Source: Ewingella allii
Lineage (GTDB): Bacteria; Pseudomonadota; Gammaproteobacteria; Enterobacterales; Enterobacteriaceae
Assembly: GCF_044430645.1 (NCBI RefSeq)
Contig: NZ_JAWUDN010000005.1
Location: forward strand, 124,001 to 188,000
Direction: 5' to 3'
DNA: 64,000 nt
The notes under the pieces are model-generated. The model was given only the letters and a program-made list of their open reading frames with translations. It had not been told where the DNA came from and did not search any database. The position numbers and the translations under genes were made by a program. This document shows positions 52,196-61,487 of the stretch, in pieces; within the stretch, counting starts at the first letter, position 1, and every line of letters starts with the position of its first letter.

Positions 52196-52302
52196 GACTT
52201 TCCCTGAGAGGTGTAGGTGGATTCTGATTAAGACGTTTTACCACTTTTTGACGGCGATATATTCACTTTGATCCATTGACCGGATGATTGTGTTCCTCTT
52301 AT

Positions 52303-52324
52303 ATTAATTATCCAGTTAATTAAT
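52303..52324. promoter_or_regulatory. Candidate TetR operator
   Basis: ATTAATTA-TCCAGT-TAATTAAT is a perfect 8-bp inverted repeat, 19 bp before the DHA2 pump start and in the divergent region of tetR. It is AT-only, so chance symmetry is possible. Confidence 0.45.
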
Positions 52325-52343
52325 TACAAGCCAGACTCTTTTT

Positions 52344-53882
52344 ATGACACAAGAAAATCAATCCGGCCTTATGAGCGATGAACAGGCAGTGAAAGCCCCG
52401 GTGGCGCAGAGCCAGCCGTCATTCCGCATTGTCTTCTTCGCGCTGATGATGGTGATGCTGCTGGCGGCGTTAGATCAGACTATCGTTTCTACCGCGCTGC
52501 CGACCATTGTCGGCGAGCTGGGCGGTCTGTCCGACTTGTCTTGGGTGGTGACGGCGTACCTGCTGGCATCGACCATTGTGGTGCCGCTGTACGGCAAATT
52601 TGGTGACCTGTTTGGCCGTAAGATTGTGCTGCAAACGGCGATCATTGTATTTTTGGTTGGCTCGGCGCTGTGCGGTCTGGCGCAGAATATGACCGAACTT
52701 ATCCTGATGCGTGCCTTGCAAGGGCTGGGCGGGGGCGGCCTGATGGTGGTTTCCATGGCGGCGGTGGGCGACATTGTTACTCCCGCCGAACGCGGTAAGT
52801 ATCAGGGCTTTTTCGGCGCCGTATTTGGGCTGGCGACGGTGGTCGGGCCGCTGCTCGGCGGCTTCCTGGTGGAGCATTTCAGCTGGCGCTGGATTTTCTA
52901 CATCAACCTGCCGTTGGGGGTTATGGCGCTGTTAATTATCGGTGGGGCATTCCAGTCGCGGGTGGAGCGCGTTAAGCATGAGATTGACTACATTGGCGCG
53001 GCGTATTTGGCCACCGCGCTGACCTGTATCATCCTGTTCACCAGCGAAGGCGGCACCGTGCTGTCATGGTCAGACGGCCAGCTGTGGTGCATTTTGGCCT
53101 TCGGCTTAGTCTCGGTGGCTGGCTTTATTTACGAAGAGCGGCTGGCGATTGAGCCCATCATTCCGCTGCATTTATTCCGCCAGCGCACCTTTATGTTGAG
53201 CTGCTTAATCAGCTTCATCATTGGTATGGCGCTGTTCGGGTCGGTCACTTTCTTGCCGCTCTATTTGCAAGTGGTGAAAGACTCCACGCCGTCCGAGGCG
53301 GGGATGCAGATGCTGCCGCTGATGGGGGGAATCATCTTCAGTTCGATTCTTAGCGGGCGGATTATCAGCAAGACCGGCAAGTATCGCATTTTCCCGGTGG
53401 CGGGCACCTTGCTGGCTTTCATCGGCATGATGCTGCTCGGCTCGCTGAAGCTTGATGCGCCGCTGTATACGCTTTACCTGTATATGGCGATGATTGGTCT
53501 GGGTATTGGGATGGTGATGCAGGTGCTGATCCTCGCCGCGCAAAACAGCGTCGAGCTGAAGATGATTGGCGTGGCGACCTCCAGCACCACGCTTTTCCGT
53601 TCCATTGGCGGCTCGATTGGCGTCGCCGGTTTTGGCGCGGCCTTCACCCACGTGCTGCAAAACAAGTTGGAAGCGCTGATCCCAGCGGGCACCCAGCTGC
53701 CCCGCGCGTTAGGAGCGAAGGCAGTGCACGAGTTGCCACCGGCGATCCGTGATGACTACTTTCAGGCCTTTGGTTCGGCGATCCACTCGGTTTATCACAT
53801 CGCCGCGGCGGTGATGATTGTCGGGTTCGGACTGGCGTTGATGATGAAGGACGTGCCGCTGCGCGGGAAAGTGTCGAGATAA
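52344..53882 (+). CDS. DHA2-family MFS drug exporter (14 helices)
   Basis: A 512-residue MFS antiporter of the EmrB/QacA (DHA2) family with about 14 membrane segments. Motifs: LDQTIVSTALPTIVGELG (motif D1), GDLFGRKIVLQ (motif A), RALQGLGGGGL (motif B) and GPLLGGFLVEHFSWRWIFYINLP (motif C, antiporter). A proton-driven efflux pump for lipophilic drugs is the expected role. Divergent from tetR, which probably controls it. Confidence 0.9.
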   Translation: MTQENQSGLMSDEQAVKAPVAQSQPSFRIVFFALMMVMLLAALDQTIVSTALPTIVGELGGLSDLSWVVTAYLLASTIVVPLYGKFGDLFGRKIVLQTAIIVFLVGSALCGLAQNMTELILMRALQGLGGGGLMVVSMAAVGDIVTPAERGKYQGFFGAVFGLATVVGPLLGGFLVEHFSWRWIFYINLPLGVMALLIIGGAFQSRVERVKHEIDYIGAAYLATALTCIILFTSEGGTVLSWSDGQLWCILAFGLVSVAGFIYEERLAIEPIIPLHLFRQRTFMLSCLISFIIGMALFGSVTFLPLYLQVVKDSTPSEAGMQMLPLMGGIIFSSILSGRIISKTGKYRIFPVAGTLLAFIGMMLLGSLKLDAPLYTLYLYMAMIGLGIGMVMQVLILAAQNSVELKMIGVATSSTTLFRSIGGSIGVAGFGAAFTHVLQNKLEALIPAGTQLPRALGAKAVHELPPAIRDDYFQAFGSAIHSVYHIAAAVMIVGFGLALMMKDVPLRGKVSR

Positions 53883-53894
53883 AACTGTGCTGCA

Positions 53895-53914
53895 CCTCCC
53901 CCTGTAAGGGGAGG
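53895..53914. repeat. 7-bp-stem hairpin between convergent pump and HAD genes
   Basis: CCTCCCC-CTGTAA-GGGGAGG followed by GATCAAACCCAG. It shares hairpin form and the AAACCC tail with the element at 27496-27524, and is likely a further copy of a dispersed intergenic repeat. Confidence 0.65.
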
Positions 53915-53945
53915 GATCAAACCCAGAACCGCCACACTTCCCCAA

Positions 53946-54758
53946 TCAGGCAAAAGGTTTCTCGTGCTTGATAATCTTATCAATCACATCCAACACCCCT
54001 TCCTCATTGTTCGACCCAGCGACGTAATTGGCGGCGGCGGTTGCCGAGGCCATGGCATTCGACATTGAGAAGCCAAACCCGGCCTGTTGCAGCATTTCGA
54101 TGTCATTGCCGCCGTCGCCGAAGGTGACGACTTCGCTATCGTCGATGCCCCACAGCTCCTGCAAAATGCGCAGCCCGTTGGCTTTATGGCGGCCGGGAAT
54201 GATCAGGTCGGCAGAGCCGTGGCCGCTGGAAACCGGGGTGACAATATGGCCCAGCTCGCGGTCGATGGAGGTCATCAGCTCCGCCAGATGTTCGTCGGAA
54301 ATATTCAGGGCGAATTTGAAAATGGTGTCGTTGATTTCGCTGGTGCTGTCGATTTGAATCAGGTGATGGTAAAAACGTTTCATCTTCTGATAAAAATCTT
54401 CAGGGCGGGACGCGTGAATATAGGCGCTATTCTTGCCGCAAATTACCGTGCGCACGCCAGGAATCTCATGCAGGAAATTGAGGATTTTCTCGACGGACTC
54501 GGCAGGGATTTCCGCCACCGACACGTCCTGCCCTTCATTTACAATATAAGCGCCGTTCTCGGCGACAAAGGCAATCTCAGAGGCGATTTCAGGGAAGAAG
54601 GATTTAAGCTGGAAATATTGGTTGCCGCTGGCGACGACGAATTTAATACCCTGCTGTTTTAATTGGGTATATTGCGACATAAAACGCGTTTTATTGTATT
54701 TTTTATCATCATCGAGAAACGTGCCGTCCATATCCACTGCGATTAACTTTACTGACAT
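53946..54758 (-). CDS. ybiV: Cof-type HAD-IIB sugar phosphatase (YbiV/SupH-like)
   Basis: A 270-residue HAD phosphatase with class IIB cap. Motif I is VDMDGTFLDDD (nucleophile Asp9), motif II VVASGNQYFQ, motif III Lys in HKANG and motif IV FGDGGNDIEML. Sequence follows E. coli YbiV (SupH), a broad sugar-phosphate phosphatase, over the full length (FVAENGAYIV, LIIPGRHKANGL). GAGAGGG precedes ATG 54758. Monocistronic. Confidence 0.85.
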   Translation of the reverse strand: MSVKLIAVDMDGTFLDDDKKYNKTRFMSQYTQLKQQGIKFVVASGNQYFQLKSFFPEIASEIAFVAENGAYIVNEGQDVSVAEIPAESVEKILNFLHEIPGVRTVICGKNSAYIHASRPEDFYQKMKRFYHHLIQIDSTSEINDTIFKFALNISDEHLAELMTSIDRELGHIVTPVSSGHGSADLIIPGRHKANGLRILQELWGIDDSEVVTFGDGGNDIEMLQQAGFGFSMSNAMASATAAANYVAGSNNEEGVLDVIDKIIKHEKPFA

Positions 54759-54938
54759 AAATCCCTCTCGTTGCGCTCAAAATGTAACTTTCATCATAAA
54801 AGCTATCGTGTAAAGGTCAAACGAAATGGCCGCCGAAAAGGGTCTACGCTTATAGCTTGTTGCACGTCACCAATGCCAATTCACCGGCGAAATATCAGGG
54901 CAGGACAGCTCTGACAAATATAACTTCAGAGGTTCTCT

Positions 54939-56771
54939 ATGTTGTACCGCCGTTTTGAACGAATTATCGATATCTTCCGCAAGGCGCCAGCGGACGCGCC
55001 ACCCGACAAAGTGGGCGCTTTCTATCTCTATTATTTGCGTCAGGTTTGGCCGATGTTCGCCGCGCTGCTGGTGGTCGGGCTGGTGGCGTCATTAATCGAA
55101 GTGGCACTGTTCAGCTATCTCAGCCGTATTATCGATTTAACTAATAGCACGCCTCCGGCGCAGTTCTTCAGCTTGCACGGGCCGGAGCTGCTGTGGATGG
55201 CGGCGGTGGCGCTGATCCTGCGTCCTGTCTTCTTCGGGCTGCATGACCTGCTGGTGCACCAGACGATCAGTCCGGGCATGACCAGCATGATCCGCTGGCA
55301 AAATCACAACTACGTGCTGCGCCAAAGCCTGAACTTCTTCCAGAACGATTTTGCCGGGCGTATCGCGCAACGCATTATGCAAACCGGTAACTCATTGCGT
55401 GACTCGGCGGTGCAGGCGGTGGACGCCATCTGGCACGTGCTGATTTACGCGGCCAGCGCCCTGGTGCTGTTTGCCGAAGCCGACTGGCGGCTGATGATCC
55501 CGCTAGTTCTGTGGATTCTGGGCTATATCGCCTGTCTCTACTATTTCGTGCCGCGCGTGAAGGCTCGCTCGGTGGAGTCCTCCGAGGCGCGTTCCAAACT
55601 GATGGGCTGCATTGTAGACGGCTACACCAATATCACCACGCTAAAACTGTTTGCTCATACTGACCTCGAGCAGCAATACGCCCGCGACGCCATCACTGAG
55701 CAGACCCACAAAACCCAGATGGCCAGCCGGGTGGTGACCAGCATGGATGTGGCGATCACCACCATGAACGGCCTGCTGATTGTCGGGACTACCGGCCTTG
55801 CCGTGTGGCTGTGGACCCAGTCGCTGATTAGCGTCGGGGCCATCGCGCTGGCGACCGGGCTGGTGATTCGTATCGTCAATATGTCCAGCTGGATAATGTG
55901 GGTGGTGAACGGCATTTTCGAGAATATCGGTATGGTTCAGGACGGGTTGAAGACCATCGCCCAGCCGATCAAAGTGAGTGATAAACCTGATGCCAAAAAG
56001 CTGGACGTTCACAGCGGAGAGATTCGTTTCGATCAGGTGAATTTCAACTACGGCAAAGAGCGTCAGGTGATTGGCGGGCTGAATCTGAATATTCGTCCGG
56101 GCGAAAAGATTGGCCTGATTGGGCCATCGGGTGCTGGTAAGTCGACGCTGGTGAACCTGCTGCTGCGGCTGTATGACATTGACGGTGGGCGGATTTCTAT
56201 CGATCAGCAGGATATTTCGCAGGTCACGCAGGAGAGCCTGCGGGCGCAAATCGGCATGATCACTCAGGACACGTCGCTCCTGCACCGCTCGATTCGCGAC
56301 AACCTGCTGTATGGCAGTCCGGACGCGACTGATGAGGATATTTGGCAGGCGATTCATCGCGCTCGCGCCGATGAGTTTATCCCCGAGCTGTATGACCCGC
56401 AGGGTCGTTCGGGTTTGGATGCCCACGTCGGCGAACGCGGCGTGAAGCTCTCCGGCGGCCAGCGCCAGCGTATTGCCATTGCCCGCGTGCTGCTGAAAAA
56501 CGCGCCGATTCTGATTCTGGATGAAGCCACTTCGGCGCTGGATTCCGAGGTCGAGGCGGCGATTCAGGAAAGCTTCGAAGATTTGATGCAGGGCAAAACG
56601 GTGATCGCCATTGCTCACCGCCTGTCGACCATCGTCAAAATGGACCGTCTGGTGGTGCTGGAGAAAGGCAAAATTGTCGAAGCCGGCACCCACGCCGAGC
56701 TGCTGGCCCATAACGGCCTGTATGCCCGCCTGTGGCAGCATCAGACCGGGGGCTTTGTCGGCACCGATTAA
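54939..56771 (+). CDS. ABC-type exporter (half-transporter, MsbA-like)
   Basis: A 610-residue fusion of a six-helix exporter membrane domain (about 35-320) and an ABC ATPase domain. Walker A GPSGAGKST at 395-403, signature KLSGGQRQRIAIAR, Walker B ILILDEATSALD and H-loop IAIAHRLS are all present, so it should work as a homodimer. Substrate unknown; drug or lipid export is the usual guess. AGAGG before ATG 54939. Single gene, terminated by a hairpin shared with the convergent GNAT gene. Confidence 0.9.
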   Translation: MLYRRFERIIDIFRKAPADAPPDKVGAFYLYYLRQVWPMFAALLVVGLVASLIEVALFSYLSRIIDLTNSTPPAQFFSLHGPELLWMAAVALILRPVFFGLHDLLVHQTISPGMTSMIRWQNHNYVLRQSLNFFQNDFAGRIAQRIMQTGNSLRDSAVQAVDAIWHVLIYAASALVLFAEADWRLMIPLVLWILGYIACLYYFVPRVKARSVESSEARSKLMGCIVDGYTNITTLKLFAHTDLEQQYARDAITEQTHKTQMASRVVTSMDVAITTMNGLLIVGTTGLAVWLWTQSLISVGAIALATGLVIRIVNMSSWIMWVVNGIFENIGMVQDGLKTIAQPIKVSDKPDAKKLDVHSGEIRFDQVNFNYGKERQVIGGLNLNIRPGEKIGLIGPSGAGKSTLVNLLLRLYDIDGGRISIDQQDISQVTQESLRAQIGMITQDTSLLHRSIRDNLLYGSPDATDEDIWQAIHRARADEFIPELYDPQGRSGLDAHVGERGVKLSGGQRQRIAIARVLLKNAPILILDEATSALDSEVEAAIQESFEDLMQGKTVIAIAHRLSTIVKMDRLVVLEKGKIVEAGTHAELLAHNGLYARLWQHQTGGFVGTD

Positions 56772-56791
56772 TATTGGGTTTAAAATCTACA

Positions 56792-56823
56792 CGTCAGGCT
56801 TTGCGATAAGGCAGAGCCTGACG
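56792..56823. terminator. Hairpin between convergent ABC exporter and GNAT gene
   Basis: CGTCAGGCT...AGCCTGACG, a perfect 9-bp stem that overlaps the last codons of the minus-strand GNAT gene. No strong T-run, so it may act as a weak bidirectional stop or a 3' stabiliser. Confidence 0.6.
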
Positions 56824-57915
56824 CGCTTCCTCCTCCCACTGCAACACCGCCGTGCGCTCCTCTTGTAAGAAATTCTCCACTGCCGCCTGCAATCCGCCGT
56901 GCCGTAAATGGTGCCACGAATGGGTGATCACCGGCTCAAAGCCGCGCAGCAGCTTGTGTTCGCCCTGCGCCCCGGCGTCAAACCGCGCCAGGCCATGGGC
57001 AATTGCGTAGTCCATTCCCTGATAGAAGCAGGTTTCGAAATGCAGCCTGTCGAACTCCGCCAGACAGCCCCAGTAGCGGCCATAAAAGGTATCGCCGTCC
57101 ACCAGACTAAAGGCCATCGCCACCGGCTGGCCGCCGAGGGTGGTGAGGACGACACGCAGGTTCTGCGGCATACGTTCGGCCAGCAGGCTGAAGAATTCCC
57201 GCGTCAGATAAGGCGCGCGGCCGCGCACCAGATAGGTATTGGCATAGCAGGTGTAGACGAAATCCCACTGCGCTTCAGTAACCTGCGCGCCTTCCAGCCA
57301 CTCAAACTCAAAGCCCTGCGCCGCCACCAGTTCGCGCTCCTTGCGCATCTGTTTACGTTTGCGCGAAGCCAGCGTGTCGAGGAAATCCTGAAAGTCGCGA
57401 TAGCCGCGATTGTGCCAGTGATACTGCAAGCCGGTGCGCTGTAGCCATTCGCTGCGTTCCGCAAACAGCGTGTGATTGCCCGCGTCGGTAAAGTTGATAT
57501 GCCCGCCGGAGAGCTGCTGCTGGGCTAAATAGTCCGGCAGTTGGTCGAGCAGATGCGCGGCGGCGGCGGGGTCGCCCAGCAGGCGGGCGCCGGTCACCGG
57601 GCTAAAAGGCACTGCGCCGAGCCACTTCGGATAGTAACGAATGCCCGCCCGCTCGCTGGCTTCCGCCCATCCCTGATCGAAGACATATTCTCCGGCAGAG
57701 TGCATTTTGCGATAGCCGGGAATGGCCGCCAGACAGCGTTCGCCCGCCATCCACAGCAGGTGTTCCGTCTGCCAGCCCGTGCGCGGCGTGATGCTGCCGC
57801 TCTCCTCCAAAGCAGAAAGAAAGGCGTGACGCTGGAAGGGCTGACCGGCGGGCACCATGGCGTCCCACTGCTCGGCGGGGAAATCGGCCAGACGGTTCAA
57901 CGCAGTAATGGGCAT
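56794..57915 (-). CDS. GNAT-like / peptidogalycan-type acyltransferase family protein (COG3146)
   Basis: A 373-residue protein of the DUF482/COG3146 family, which has a FemX-like double GNAT fold. Typical stretches: PFQRHAFLSALEESGS near the start, HINFTDAGNHTLF, SRKRKQMRKERELV, FYGRYWGCLAEFDRLHFETCFYQG and GEHKLLRGFEPVITHSWH. Substrate is unknown. It lies between the ABC exporter and a LysR gene with 59 bp to the latter. Confidence 0.85.
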   Translation of the reverse strand: MPITALNRLADFPAEQWDAMVPAGQPFQRHAFLSALEESGSITPRTGWQTEHLLWMAGERCLAAIPGYRKMHSAGEYVFDQGWAEASERAGIRYYPKWLGAVPFSPVTGARLLGDPAAAAHLLDQLPDYLAQQQLSGGHINFTDAGNHTLFAERSEWLQRTGLQYHWHNRGYRDFQDFLDTLASRKRKQMRKERELVAAQGFEFEWLEGAQVTEAQWDFVYTCYANTYLVRGRAPYLTREFFSLLAERMPQNLRVVLTTLGGQPVAMAFSLVDGDTFYGRYWGCLAEFDRLHFETCFYQGMDYAIAHGLARFDAGAQGEHKLLRGFEPVITHSWHHLRHGGLQAAVENFLQEERTAVLQWEEEARQALPYRKA

Positions 57916-57974
57916 GGCAATTATCTCTGTCTTGGTAACGAATTAAGGTTTTGTCGGGTGGCCCTGCGGGTCAA

Positions 57975-58859
57975 TCAGGACATCATAAAATGTATCGACT
58001 CGGCAAAACTAATGAAATTGACAATCGCCGGGGTCCGTTCCCATTGGCGGAACAGCAACACAATCCCTGAGGGGATCTCCGGCGGCTGAATCGACCGGTA
58101 GACCACGCCGGGCAGGGAAATCACCCGCGACAGGCTGGCCGGGATCACGGCGATGCCGACGTTAAAGGCCACCTGCGCCAGTACGTCCACCAAGCCACCC
58201 GACGGATATTGCTGGCGAATCGAAAAGCCGCCGCGCCGTGCTACTTCATGCATTCCCGAGGTCTGCTCGGCCATCACGAAAGCTTCTTCTGCCAACTGTT
58301 GGGGAGCAATTGGCCCGCCAGCGTCCACCAGCGGGTGAGCGGCGGGCAGCGCGAGACAGAAATTATCTCGCTGTAGCGCGCGCGTTTGCAGGCCGTCCGG
58401 CAGCGGCGTCGGGCCACGGATTAGCGCGACGTCCAGCGAGCCGTCGAGCACGTCCTGCGGCAGCGACGCCATCGGCCTCTCGCGGGTCAGTAGCGCGACT
58501 TGCGGCCGCTGCTGCTTGTATTCGCACACCAGCTGGCCGAGCAAGCCTGACCACAAAGCTGAACCCACGTAGCCCAGCGCTACCTGCCCAACCTCACCCC
58601 GCGCGGCGCGCAGTCCGGTGTCCAGCGTGCGCTGTGCTTGCAGCAGAGTGGCGGCAGCTTCGTGACGAAATAATTCCCCAGCTTGAGTCAGATGAACAGC
58701 GCGTTTTGTGCGCACGAACAGCGGGGTGCCGACCATCTCTTCCAGTTGCTTGATTTGCACTGACAGCGTGGGGGCCGCGATATTCAGACTCTCAGCCGCC
58801 GCGGCGAAATGCAGCTGGTCGGCCACCGCCATAAAGTAGCGCAAATGTCTCAGCTCCAC
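57975..58859 (-). CDS. LysR-family transcriptional regulator
   Basis: A 294-residue LysR regulator: HTH MELRHLRYFMAVADQLHFAAAAESLNIAAPTLSVQIKQLE and a type 2 periplasmic-binding-like effector domain (GEVGQVALGYVGSALWSGLLG onward). Start is GTG 58859 with a perfect AGGAGG 6 bp upstream. It is divergent from the metallophosphoesterase gene and upstream of the GNAT gene; either may be a target. Confidence 0.88.
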   Translation of the reverse strand: MELRHLRYFMAVADQLHFAAAAESLNIAAPTLSVQIKQLEEMVGTPLFVRTKRAVHLTQAGELFRHEAAATLLQAQRTLDTGLRAARGEVGQVALGYVGSALWSGLLGQLVCEYKQQRPQVALLTRERPMASLPQDVLDGSLDVALIRGPTPLPDGLQTRALQRDNFCLALPAAHPLVDAGGPIAPQQLAEEAFVMAEQTSGMHEVARRGGFSIRQQYPSGGLVDVLAQVAFNVGIAVIPASLSRVISLPGVVYRSIQPPEIPSGIVLLFRQWERTPAIVNFISFAESIHFMMS

Positions 58860-58974
58860 GGCATTCCTCCTAATAATTAGTCTTTACCTAATTATTCTAA
58901 CGATCCTGATGATTGAAGTTAACAGCCTACGATCGCATCGTATTGCGATAGTTTGAGAAAAATGGAAACAAAAA

Positions 58975-59730
58975 ATGATCAGGCAAATTGCCGTTTTTAG
59001 TGATGTACACGCCAACTTGCCGGCGTTAAAGGCCGTGCTGGAAGATATTGATGCGCGACAAATCACCGAGATTTACTGCCTTGGCGACTTGGTAGATTTC
59101 GCCCCTTGGCCGAACGAGGTGATTGAACTGCTGCGCCAGCGCCAAATTCCCACGGTGATGGGCAATCATGATGACCGCGTGGCTTTTGACCGCCCGGTGA
59201 CGCCAATGGCAAAGCATTCGCCTGAGGAGTGCGAGGCGCGAGTAGCCGCCATCACGCTGAGTAAAGCGACGATTAGCCCCGAAAACATGGCTTATCTGCG
59301 CGATTTACCCTTTAAGCGGCGGGTAGTGCTGGGGGAGGGAGATAAGGCAAAAAGCCTGCTGTTGGTGCATGCCAGTGCTAACGCCATTCACGAATATATC
59401 TATCAAGATCATAGTCCAAGCGCGTTAGCCGAGATGTGCGCCGCCAATCATGCCGACGGCATGCTAATGGGCCACACGCATTGTGCCTATCTCCGGCAGT
59501 TCGCGACGACGAGTGGGAAAAGCGTATTAATTGGCAATACCGGCGCCACCGGGCGAATAAAATCGGGGCAGCCTTTGGCAACCTATATGATCTGTACTTG
59601 GGAAGAGGGTGATATTTCAGCAGAGATTGTGGCAGTGGAATATAACGTGGTGGAAACGGCATCGGCCATTATTCATAGCCCAATCCCTGATTTCTACGCG
59701 AGGGAGTTAATAACTCACTCCCTCGGTTGA
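58975..59730 (+). CDS. Metallophosphoesterase
   Basis: A 251-residue calcineurin-like phosphoesterase of the YfcE/MJ0936-like type with the full metal set: SDVHAN (Asp10, His12), GDLVDF, GNHDDR, LLVHASA and GHTHCAY. Two metal ions and phosphodiester hydrolysis are expected; the substrate is unknown. It ends in a hairpin-forming stretch (59700-59724). Divergent from the LysR gene. Confidence 0.88.
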   Translation: MIRQIAVFSDVHANLPALKAVLEDIDARQITEIYCLGDLVDFAPWPNEVIELLRQRQIPTVMGNHDDRVAFDRPVTPMAKHSPEECEARVAAITLSKATISPENMAYLRDLPFKRRVVLGEGDKAKSLLLVHASANAIHEYIYQDHSPSALAEMCAANHADGMLMGHTHCAYLRQFATTSGKSVLIGNTGATGRIKSGQPLATYMICTWEEGDISAEIVAVEYNVVETASAIIHSPIPDFYARELITHSLG

Positions 59731-59742
59731 ACCTGCTGAAAT

Positions 59743-59770
59743 AATAAGTCACCTTGCAAGGTGACTTATT
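59743..59770. terminator. Perfect 28-bp palindrome between convergent genes
   Basis: AATAAGTCACCTTG followed directly by CAAGGTGACTTATT, a 14+14 perfect palindrome, sits 13 bp past the phosphoesterase stop and 11 bp past the carbonic anhydrase stop. With TTATT/AATAA ends it works as a bidirectional terminator. Confidence 0.75.
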
Positions 59771-59780
59771 AAATGGCGAA

Positions 59781-60416
59781 TTAGGTCGCCGTCGCTTCAG
59801 GATTGTCAGACAGCGAGATAAAGGTCTTGGTCTTGCTGTCGAATGCTTCAATCGAGCCAGACTCGATATCATAAACCCAGCCATGCAGGTTCATTTGGCC
59901 CTTGGCTAATGCCAGCGCCACGCAAGGGTGGGTACGCAAGTTACCTAACTGGGCGATGACGTTTTCATGCACCATGCCGTTAACGCGCGCTTGGGAAGTT
60001 TCATGCCCGGCGGAGTCATTGATGGCTTTCGCCGCATCCGCATAGCGCAGCCAGTGGGCCACGGCAGGCATGTGGTCGAGGCAGGAGCAGTTTGCCACGG
60101 CGGTCATCGCGCCGCAGTCTGAGTGACCGCATACCACGATATCGCGAATGCCGAGCGCCATCACGGCGTATTCGACGGTGGCGGACACGCCGCCAGGCTC
60201 AGGCCCAAAAGGTGGCACGATGTTACCTGCGTTACGAATAACAAACAGTTCGCCGGGCTCACGCTGGGTGACTAATTCCGGAACTAAACGGCTGTCGGAG
60301 CAGGATATAAAAAGGGTCTTAGGGTTTTGATTAGATGCTAGCTTTTTGAAAAGCTTAGAACGCTGCGGGAATGCGTCTTTTTGGAATCTTAAAAAACCTT
60401 CAATTACGTCTTTCAT
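59781..60416 (-). CDS. cynT: Beta-class carbonic anhydrase (CynT-like)
   Basis: A 211-residue beta-carbonic anhydrase that hydrates CO2. Zinc ligands Cys39, His98 and Cys101 (ISCSDSRLVPEL and CGHSDCGAM) with the Asp41/Arg43 dyad. Sequence is closer to E. coli CynT (MKEIIDGFLKFQ-like start, CLDHMPAVAHWLRYAD) than to Can. No cyanase or cynR is adjacent, so it is not part of a cyn operon here. ATG 60416 or 60419 is the start. Confidence 0.92.
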   Translation of the reverse strand: MKDVIEGFLRFQKDAFPQRSKLFKKLASNQNPKTLFISCSDSRLVPELVTQREPGELFVIRNAGNIVPPFGPEPGGVSATVEYAVMALGIRDIVVCGHSDCGAMTAVANCSCLDHMPAVAHWLRYADAAKAINDSAGHETSQARVNGMVHENVIAQLGNLRTHPCVALALAKGQMNLHGWVYDIESGSIEAFDSKTKTFISLSDNPEATAT

Positions 60417-60455
60417 CATGAATTCCATATATATTAATTGCAGCGATGTTGCCAC

Positions 60456-60738
60456 GAAAAACAGGGCAAATCAATCAGTGGCGAATATGTGTAATTATAT
60501 GTCATTAACTGCATGGCCCGTCGCCGATTAATATTAGGATTTTCCTGATATTTTACTCTATTATTATCCATAAGAAGGTTGTGGCTTATTTGCGGTTTAG
60601 CTTGCGGCAGGGTTTGCGCAAAGTTCGCGGCACTTTTCGCGCAGCCATTCCGCCCTTTTTCTGTTGTTATTCCTTTGTGAACGCTGAACGACTAGTCTTA
60701 TGACATAAGATGTCGTTTCCCAATGTGAAGGAGCCTGT
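60456..60738. other. Divergent promoter interval cynT/msrA
   Basis: No gene is seen. AT-rich around 60480-60580, as expected for the leftward cynT promoter; msrA has AAGGAG just before its ATG. Confidence 0.4.
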
Positions 60739-61284
60739 ATGACAATCGAATATGCCGTCTTCGGTGGTGGGTGTTTCTGGTGTACCGAAGCCGTTTTTAA
60801 AGACGTGATTGGTGTCGAATCGGTTGAGAGTGTCTACACCGGTGGCCGCCGTCCAAACCCAACTTACGAGCAGGTATGCAGCGGCGCGACGGGTCACGCA
60901 GAAGCCATTCGCGTTGGCTTTGACCCAGAGAAACTGAGCTACGGCGACCTGCTGGATATCCATTTCGTGACCCATGATCCGACCCAGTTGAATCGTCAGG
61001 GCAACGACATCGGCACGCAGTATCGCTCGGTTTTATTCCCGGCAGATCAGCACCAGCAGGCCGAAGCCGAGGCTGCTATTCAGCGCGCCCAGGCCGACAA
61101 CAGCCAGCCGGTGGTCACCACCATCGAGCCACTGGGTGAAGTCTATGTCGCCGAAGATTACCACCAGAACTACTGGGACGGCGCGGGCCAGCGCAATGGT
61201 TACTGCCTGGCGGTGATCCCTCCGAAATTGCAAAAGCTGCGTAAGAGCTATGCGGCTAAGGTGAAATCTCTGCAACAGCCGTGA
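60739..61284 (+). CDS. msrA: Peptide-methionine (S)-S-oxide reductase MsrA
   Basis: A 181-residue MsrA that repairs oxidised methionine. The nucleophile is Cys12 in GGGCFWCTEA, with YTGGRRPNPTYEQVCSG, GHAEAIRVGFDP and EDYHQNYW; a C-terminal resolving Cys is in RNGYCLAVI. It is the short form, without the N-terminal extension of E. coli MsrA (212 residues). GGAG lies 6 bp before the ATG. Monocistronic, with a terminator downstream. Confidence 0.95.
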   Translation: MTIEYAVFGGGCFWCTEAVFKDVIGVESVESVYTGGRRPNPTYEQVCSGATGHAEAIRVGFDPEKLSYGDLLDIHFVTHDPTQLNRQGNDIGTQYRSVLFPADQHQQAEAEAAIQRAQADNSQPVVTTIEPLGEVYVAEDYHQNYWDGAGQRNGYCLAVIPPKLQKLRKSYAAKVKSLQQP

Positions 61285-61333
61285 ATTTTCTTCGCCTAAT
61301 GGCGAGAAAAAGCCGTAATGTGAAATTTATTAG

Positions 61334-61367
61334 CGCGCCCGTGGGGAAACCTACCGGCGCGTTTTTT
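61334..61367 (+). terminator. Terminator after msrA
   Basis: CGCGCC...GGCGCG stem with an inner GGG/CC pairing and a TTTTTT tail, 50 bp past the msrA stop. Confidence 0.85.
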
Positions 61368-61487
61368 CATTGTGAGAAAATATTTCACTCATGTTGTTGG
61401 GCAGGAGGACATGTTGTATAAACTTTCTGCTCTACAGGGTTTATAAAATATAAAAATTGAAGATTACTTATCCGAGGAAAATATAAC

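Noticed and set aside
55641..56741. 366-codon frame antisense to the ABC exporter
   Set aside because: The plus-strand product has all ABC motifs; the antisense product is Gln/His/Arg-rich and shows none.
56908..57444. 178-codon frame antisense to the GNAT gene
   Set aside because: Shadow of the GNAT-family gene on the minus strand.
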